Position numbers and translations under genes: made by a program
Shown: positions 57,273 through 64,000 of the stretch, piece after piece
How positions within the stretch are numbered: position 1 is the first letter of the stretch
Layout of the letters: each line of letters starts with the position of its first letter
Assembly: GCF_037975245.1 (NCBI RefSeq)
Contig: NC_092577.1
Location: forward strand, 24,115,398-24,179,397
Length of the DNA stretch: 64,000 nucleotides
Reading direction: 5' to 3'
Source: Apostichopus japonicus
Taxonomy: Eukaryota; Echinodermata; Holothuroidea; Aspidochirotida; Stichopodidae
Notes under the pieces: model-generated
Database searches by the model: none
What the model was told of the DNA's origin: nothing
Seen by the model: only the letters and a program-made list of their open reading frames with translations

Positions 57273-58275
57273 TGTCACAAGTAAAGGAGTAATCCCCCAC
57301 CTGGACACGTCTCAATCTGCTTAGCGTTCGACACCCGAGACGAATGACATAAATAAATGACAGACCACCAAGAATTTTGCGAAATGATACATATAATTTA
57401 TTTACAACACGACCAATGACTTTTTGGTCTCGACAAAAGAAACATATAAATACCCAACACAAAAATACACACGTCGGTTAGCATTCGCTAACCCGACCAA
57501 CCCTTCCAAACAGCTCTACTAAGGATTTGCCCTATCGCTTAGATTTCTTCTCTATCGCTTAGATTTCTTCTCTATCGCTTAGATTTCTTCTCTATCGCTT
57601 AGATTTCTTCTCTATCGCTTAGATTTCTTCCGGCTGGTACCCTGCAGGAAGCTCCAGACGGTATGGCGAGCCCCTCACACCAGCGTAGCCATCGGGCCCC
57701 AACACTGCAACCCTATGTGACAAAAACACAACAAAACTACTCACAGGCATGCGCCAAATGGCAAACACATGGCTATACTTATATCTATACCAACGAATAT
57801 TGTCAAACTATGACGTCAAAAGCCCCTATCTGACGTAAAGTCAGCAAGCAACACACAACCAATATGGTGTCACTAATTACCAAATAATACCAAGAACCTC
57901 CAGGTCAACCCTTACCATGAAACACATAATAGCTACTCGATACTACATATCACAATAACAAAATGGCGGCAGCCCGATGTTTGGAAACAGAGCATGGTTA
58001 GAACGCCCTCAAATTGGCGATAACTACCCGTTCCACTACATATGATAATTTCCACAATCAATCAACCCAACCAAAGGCACTAAGGCGAACTTATAATTCG
58101 CACACACTTATACGACCTAAAAATACCTTAAATGCTTTAAACGCATTTGACCCCAAACAATTACAAATTCGTATGCCTAAGCATGGATAAACATTTTAAC
58201 AAACTGACTGAATTGCGAGCCATAGATCGAGGACTCCTTCAAATACAATACATTAATTTCTCCACAAACCCTACT
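57273..58275 (-). repeat. Truncated 5' LTR of the Gmr1-like element
   Basis: About 1.0 kb, nearly identical to the inner-to-middle part of the 3' LTR. It stops at about 58272-58275 (ACAAACCCTAC), where the other LTR continues for about 675 bp more. The U3 part with the TATA-like box is lost, with the adjoining host sequence beginning TTAAATATATC. It has 5 units of the 20-bp repeat (57533-57632) against 12 in the other LTR. Confidence 0.85.
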
Positions 58276-59932
58276 TAAATATATCTTGGCAGCCTCACAA
58301 ATTGATTGTCTGTTTCAGCAAGGGTTTGTTTAACGAGGGAATAGTGAAGTATATACCACTTTATCCAGTCATAAATGTCATTATGTTGGTTGCACTTACA
58401 TACCACTTCCTTGAGATTAGACATGTTAATTACATTATAAGTATATATATTTCATTTTCAAGATATCAAAATAAAATGTGATAGCTTTTGCAATGATCCT
58501 GCTATTGCTTTCATACAATTACTGTTAGGTCAATAATATATGAACAGTGAAGCCCTGTTTGAAGAGTTGACTATTATATATTTTGTCACAAAAAAATCAA
58601 TAGAAAGGACAAGCTCTTGATTTTGGGACAGTAGGATTTTCCGTACAGACAGAAAGTTTTCCTGGTAAAGAAAGATGACGAGAGAAAACAATACAAGTTC
58701 TTGTTTTACACTAAAGGACTTACAGTACATTTGTTCAATTATTATAAGCCACAATTGAAAATTGGAAATGAGACAACTGTGGGTGATTTCACATTGTTTT
58801 GCCATGCACTCCATAAGCCATGGGATAACTTCATTTGCCATGACAGTAATATTTTTTGCCATGGAAGGTTTATTTAGCCCTGTAAGCTTACTTGCAAATT
58901 AAGAAGGGTCACTGTTCGGTGGACGGTCACCTCTGGTAATGTGATTGTGGAATCTATTATTCATATGCCTCATTCTTGAATATTGTTAACCCCATGTTAT
59001 TTTCAAGACTACTTCTGATCAGTGATAAAGCATGGAATTGGGTAAGGAGTATAACGCTTCTCCACTTTACTCCTACTTAGTGTCACATAGATTACAAATA
59101 ATCAATCTTAATAACTGTTATGAAAACACCTTGTCCAATCTACATAGATCTAACTAGTCATCCATGCAACAACCTCTCTTTTCTTCTTAGATTATAAACA
59201 CCATGTTATCAAATGACTCTTTTATGCTAAAATAAATTATTTGTATAATAAAACCCTTCCCAAACAAATTTTCAATTGAAAATGTAATTGTGTTGCATTG
59301 TATTACCTCCACATGTGCTTGCCTTGCATTCTAATTATTATCTGATACACAGAGAATTTGGCCCAACATCCCAAAATATTATGATTGCACAGACTGTATA
59401 ATGTACACTTAACAGGTTTCTGTCCTTCAAAACCAATTGTGTAACTATCCATGCGATCATAACCATAACATTTTGTAAAAGTTGAGTGCATGATACCTAA
59501 ACAACTGGTTTGCAGTGATTTTTCCCCATAAGCAATGCAAAATTTGTTATTCACTGGATGGTGGAAGTCTTAAAATTGACTTCACTTCTCACTAACCTGT
59601 CTCCACACAGCTACTGCACCACTACCTATTTAGTTATTACTGTGAAGACAAATGCCACAAGCATCTCTACTGTACAGGAAACTGGCAGCAATCTGACAAC
59701 ATTATTATACAATATTTTTACTTTTTTTATGCCATAAATCATTAAACAGTCAATTTTCAAAATGATTTTCAGCGCTACGTTAGTTATGGATCCACTACTA
59801 AGGAGACGGTCTTGAAAAAAAAAGAAAATCTTCAATCTCACTTTTTCAAATTCATTAACACACAATTTAAACAATACATTTGAAAGTTATGATCAATTTT
59901 CATTATTTTGTAAGTATTTTTCCTTCTTTCAG
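58276..59932. other. Intron-like DNA, nothing recognised
   Basis: Lies between the truncated LTR and the next kinase exon. AT-rich, with no coding signal or clear repeat. Confidence 0.4.
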
Positions 59933-61041
59933 ATGTTGGCATGCCTCATGTATTACATTTTGAGATGGACATGTCCCATTCGAAACCACAGTGCCTTACA
60001 CTGATCAGCCAGAAGGTGTGGTGACAAACATGAAAAAGGGTCAATATAGCCTTAAACATCTTGGAACACATGACACTTTTCAGCCACTATTGGAAAACAT
60101 GCTTAACAGGGATTAAAAACTGAGGCCCACTATTGAGGATTGCATAGCATTTTATGAGGGTAAGTTATTAGGCTAAAACTTCTATGCCTCAGCATGGACT
60201 GAGTAAAACCTTCAACACTGCTTGATTTAGGGTTGGTTAGTTGTAAAGCAGATTAAGAAGCAATTCTTGAAAACTGGTATGTTTAAAGTATGAAAGTACG
60301 GTATAAATATGAATTAAAAACTTTCAAAGGTACGTATACCTCTCAGAAAGTGCTATTCAGAGTTTTCATGTATTGTTTGTTTTGAATGTAAATATTGTTT
60401 TGGAGCTCACCTACATTTCTTGTTTCACAAGCTTTTAGTTCTTACAGAGCATATAGTAAGGCCACAAAAGTTGTCATTAAATAGATTGTTGGATAACCAA
60501 CCCACAAATATAGCATATATACTTACAAATATGTACCAAAAACACAGTCAAAGACAAGTAACAGTGCAGTAATGCTGGAGCAGTGCCTTACAATTAAAAC
60601 TGCACAATTCCCAATTGTTCTCAGCTTGGGATATTTGTAAATGCTTGTTATTACATTTATATATCAATGCAATGGCGGGGCTTCAATTAATTTCAAAGTC
60701 TTTATTAATTTTGCAAGTGACTATGCAGCTGGATTGTAGGATTCTACTGTCTACTAATTGAGTTGAATGATCAAGAGGCAAGAGGCAAGATTGCAATTCA
60801 AGGACGAGTTTGACTAAAAGTTGATTTTACAAAATGTTTGCATATAAGCAGGCATATATCTGTTTAATTGTTCACTGTTTTGGGGCATCAAGTGTGCCAA
60901 AATATCACCTGTTTATATGAACCATTGGCCACTTCAGCTATGTCGAAAATCACTCTGATCTTTTTGTTGTTATCATATTCAATTATTTTTTCTTTTTTAG
61001 AAAATCATCTCAATCCTGATAGTTGCACCATACAATATTGT

Positions 61042-61454
61042 GCAGACACCAAAAATCAAAGTGATCCTTTGCCAGACCAGATGGATGCAGAGACTGTCTT
61101 AAGTGGATCTGCAGACACCAAAAATCAAAGTGATCCTTTGCCAGACCAGATGGATGCAGAGACTGTCTTTAGTGGATCTGCAGACACCAAAATCAAAGTC
61201 ATCCTTTGCCAGACCAGATGGATGCAGAGACTGTCTTAAGTGGATCTGCAGACACAAAAAATCAAAGTGATCCTTTGCCAGACCAGATGGATGCAGAGAC
61301 TGTCTTTAGTGGATCTGCAGACACCAAAAATCAAAGTGATCCTTTGCCAGACCAGATGGATGCAGAGACTGTCTTTAGTGGATCTGCAGACACAAAAAAT
61401 CAAAGTGATCCTTTGCCAGACCAGATGAATGCAGAGACTGTCCTAAGTGCATTC
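61042..61454 (+). repeat. 69-bp coding tandem repeat, six units
   Basis: Each unit encodes 23 residues (ADTKNQSDPLPDQMDAETV(L/F)SGS), acidic and Pro-containing, probably disordered. Units start at 61042, 61111, 61180, 61248, 61317 and 61386. Unit 3 is 68 bp (one A missing), which shifts the frame for the rest of the exon. It follows the kinase C-lobe exon in phase. Confidence 0.9.
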
Positions 61455-61493
61455 TCATTTGTGTCAAGTGGCTTAAAGCATTGGTCCCAGCAG

Positions 61494-64000
61494 GTGAGTG
61501 GTATTCTGTCCATTGACATGTGTGTTAACTTAAGAAACTTTCTGTTATCAAGAGCATATATCAGGACACACTCACACAGCTGATAGCTATGTGTATGAAA
61601 AGGGAGATAAATACATCCTTCCTTATTGCATACATTTTTTGGTTTATGCGTGTGTTGGGGAATATTTTGTCAGAGTTTGGGTTATCAACAGCCATTTTTG
61701 ACAACAACAGGCAGATTTAGGGATCTTTTCAAAACTTGAAGGCAAGTGAAAACAACATACTGTAAACATTTTTGCTCTCCATACCAAACTTAACTTTGCT
61801 AATGCAATATGCATATAGGTTAGGCCTATTCATTCATTGCAGGGTGAGTTGTATTATTCGGTGTAGGCTGTCCATTATTGTGCCCTTATCTTTAATCTTA
61901 AGGACTTTTTGGTCAAAGACTTGTGATTATCCAGAATACTAATAGCTTTGGTTGAAATTCAGCTCACGCTGTGACAAAGGGTTTTTAATTGGACTCTTAT
62001 TAGCTGCTCTAATTCATACTTGTCATTATGGTATGAGTTACTGTACCATTGGTGCTCTTGTAAACTCCTTTAAGAGGTTATTTGACATTTATGTGAACAT
62101 TCTCTTTTGTGCATGCATGGATATGAATATTACTGACTTGTAAAGAAAGTTGTTCACTATCTGTTATTTCTAGTGTTAGAATTTACATGATTGTGCTTCA
62201 GACTTTGAAACTCGATCAAAAGTAAGATCCTAAATCTACTCTTCAATTAAGAGCATAAATGTGGTTTATATTCACATTTATAAGTGACATATTATACTCA
62301 CTTCAATTTTTCTTAACCTATCTGATTTTGCTATACAGAATCATATACAGAAGCTGGCAGACCTCCATGGTTGTACAGTAGATATACTGCAATGATAGAG
62401 AGTACCACAACCCATGTTATTCTCATTGCTGCTGAGTATTGTTGTAACTCTATTTTAATGTCTTCTCATTCTTTTATCAGTTAGTTACCTCGCTTCATGT
62501 TATTGGTAACTTCAAAATCTTTTAAGTAATCATTAACCAACAGCACATGTGAATAAAATATCTGAACTCATGGATTTCAGTATTCTTTCATATATCTTCA
62601 TGTTTCAGTTTAATTGCTGGGTGTGATAAGGAGTTCTTTAATACCCTGAGAAGTGTGCACTTGTTGACATTGTCAAAATTCTGACCTTAGGCTGACCTTC
62701 TTGAATGTCATTCATAAACTTTATTAACTATTGCAGGTTGTGTACATACATTTTATCAAGGACTGATTAGGTAATTTCACAAACAATAAAGGAAGCAAAA
62801 TCACTTTGTGTTTTAAATCTTTTTTGCAGAAAAGGGGAAATGTCCCAGAACTATGAAGTATATTACAGGCATTGCTGCTGGATTGTGGATAGTGAGCTAC
62901 TCATGTAAGTTTAAATGAATTTGTCTGTCCATGTGACTATATATGTTTATAATATGTTCTTATCACCTGCACATATGCTTGATCAGTCCTTACCTGCAGT
63001 GTTGTACAAAGATTCTGTTTCTGATTTAGGACTATGCCCTATACAGTAGGACAAAAGTCATTCAGTATGTAGATGTTGGTCACTCAGTAAGGCATTGTCA
63101 GGGCAGAAAAGGATAAAAAAGTCAAAACTATAGAACATCAAAGGGTGACGACAGATTTAAGTTCAAGAGTGGCTTTGGGCTTTGGACAAAATGTTAACCA
63201 AAATAAGCAACACCCATCAGTTGCTTTAGCGATAGCAGAACTCATATAGAACTATCTTTAAAAAACTTTTTCAGTTACAACTTTTAAATATGGAATTGCT
63301 TCCAATTATGTGTCTCTCTGCTAAGCACTTATAATCATCCTTGTTTGAAACAGGTCATTTTGTAAATGGAAGTTATATATGGTACAACACAGTCACTTGA
63401 CATATTGCGAGTGATTAGACAGTTAAATGGAAGTTGCATTGGGCATACAGTTTCAAAACATTTGTGTGTTATTGGAATTTGAAATATACTGACTACATGT
63501 GTAGGTTTCACTCCTTTATGCTTGGAGCATGTGTGGTATGGCAGAAGGTAATGATGATATGTTAATGCGTGCAAATTAAGAAACAATTTTGTTCTGTCCA
63601 CCTGTTTGCATTAGGGGTGCTTCTTTGCATGCCACTCATTTGAATGAGTTTTTGAAATTTGGCTGAGCCATTTTGGTTCCTGAACTTGTGATAATGATCA
63701 TAAATAGACAAATGTCTTTCAGCTCAGCAAATGTGCATATATTGAGAATGATCTCTTGCTATTACTTCATTGAATATATGTTGAAAGCAGTTCTTAATGG
63801 TAGATATTAAGCTTCCAATTTTATTTCTTTGCCGACGGTAGTTTTGGTAATTTCTATAATAATTAAGAGGTACAGCACTTGAGATTTTAAGAAGTTCTGA
63901 AAATCAGCCATTAGAAATGTAATGTACTGTAGATAATGGTACTTCATGTTTTGTCTATCCTCATCCCTTTGTAATATAGGGGTACAATCTTCCCTCAAAG
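61494..64000. other. Presumed intron and 3' region with two weak exon candidates
   Basis: Possible plus-strand exons are 62339-62395 (after CTATACAG; NHIQKLADLHGCTVDILQ then TGA) and 62830-62906 (after TTTTTGCAG; contains ITGIAAGLWIVSYS before GTAAGT). Neither is recognised and the first ends in a stop. The rest is AT-rich without visible features. Confidence 0.3.

Larger units (their letters stand above)
50899..58275 (-). mobile_element. Gmr1-like LTR retrotransposon (INT before RT), nearly intact
   Basis: A 7.4-kb minus-strand element sits in the kinase intron only about 65 bp after an exon. The coding order is gag, protease, integrase, then RT and RNase H. This copia-like order with gypsy-type enzymes is the hallmark of Gmr1 elements. 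Both LTRs start (plus strand) with TGTCACAAG and are almost identical outside a tandem repeat, so the insertion is recent. Only one frameshift (near 53975) breaks the coding region. The 5' LTR (right side) is truncated. No target duplication can be read, because that end is missing. Confidence 0.9.
46916..61493 (+). pseudogene. IRE1/RNase L-like protein kinase gene, five exons recognised, broken
   Basis: The exons are 46916-47029 (acidic linker ETESDKESGNGDETMDERD), 49233 to about 49720 (N-lobe RQYKIADGSNGAQIFIGLVD, WPVAIKRLN with the VAIK lysine, ending at the catalytic loop LHRDLKPSN), 50677-50834 (GDFGISRQITHG with DFG, GTLCWTSPE), 59933-60159 (C-lobe MLACLMYYILRW, LLENMLNRD, KLRPTIEDCIAF) and 61001-61493 (repeat tail). 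Most junctions have AG/GT sites and compatible phases. Lesions: a 16-bp duplication at 49428-49459, a frame change near 49545, no clean donor after PSN, a frame change near 59970, a TAA in NRD/KLRPT and a 1-bp deletion in the tail repeats. The pattern is that of IRE1/RNase L-type kinases. No KEN nuclease domain is seen before the window ends. Confidence 0.7.

Noticed and set aside
60868..61239. Start of a separate gene with an N-terminal hydrophobic segment before the acidic repeats
   Set aside because: The hydrophobic part is intron sequence ending in a polypyrimidine tract and TTTTTTAG; the repeats are better read as an exon from 61001.

Overview
This is a eukaryotic, probably marine invertebrate window. 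Coding stretches are split by GT-AG introns, the DNA is AT-rich, and almost everything recognisable is a transposable element or a broken gene copy. The mix of elements (Tx1-like and L2/CR1/Jockey-like LINEs, a DIRS element, a Gmr1-like LTR element, Helitron, hAT) and of amplified gene families (IRE1-like kinase, P2X7-cytoplasmic-like, HECT, integrase-like) would fit an echinoderm or another invertebrate deuterostome. That assignment is an inference with low confidence. I found no intact cellular gene.

Layout. 1-3284 (-): degenerate Ty3/gypsy element in the usual gag-PR-RT-RH-INT order, with a 96-bp LINE tail inserted in its RT. 5.2-5.66 kb: inverted LINE 3' tails. 6.2-9.2 kb (+): broken multi-exon integrase-core-like gene. 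9.2-16.2 kb: mostly featureless. 16.2-25.5 kb (-): broken composite gene (USP-like, DDE-like and BRCT parts), split by a 4.9-kb Tx1-like LINE with a perfect 13-bp target-site duplication. 25.7-26.35 kb (-): HECT fragment. 26.86-30.7 kb (-): chimera with a Tx1-like 5' half and an L2/CR1/Jockey-like 3' half. 31.3-34.6 kb (+): broken gene with an XPG/PIN-like nuclease and a Cys-rich CXC-like tail. 35-36 kb (+): Helitron-type helicase tail plus endonuclease. 37.7-38.26 kb (+): another LINE RT tail. 38.7-41.4 kb (+): P2X7-cytoplasmic-like pseudogene split by a 1.8-kb LINE derivative that carries only ORF1. 43.2-46.7 kb: (TA)n tract abutting a 5'-truncated DIRS element. 46.9-61.5 kb (+): exons of a broken IRE1/RNase L-like kinase, whose introns hold a 95-bp minisatellite, a hAT-type non-autonomous element and a nearly intact Gmr1-like retrotransposon.

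How the parts relate. Many insertions are dated relative to each other by nesting and target-site duplications. A shared LINE 3' terminus (ACGTAAAAAGCAC) links the full-length Tx1-like copy, the ORF1-only element, the 5.2-kb inverted copy and two ~100-bp fragments. This suggests one retrotransposition machinery that recognises this end. The most unusual objects are the USP-like/DDE-like/BRCT composite, the ORF1-only LINE and the Tx1/L2 chimera.
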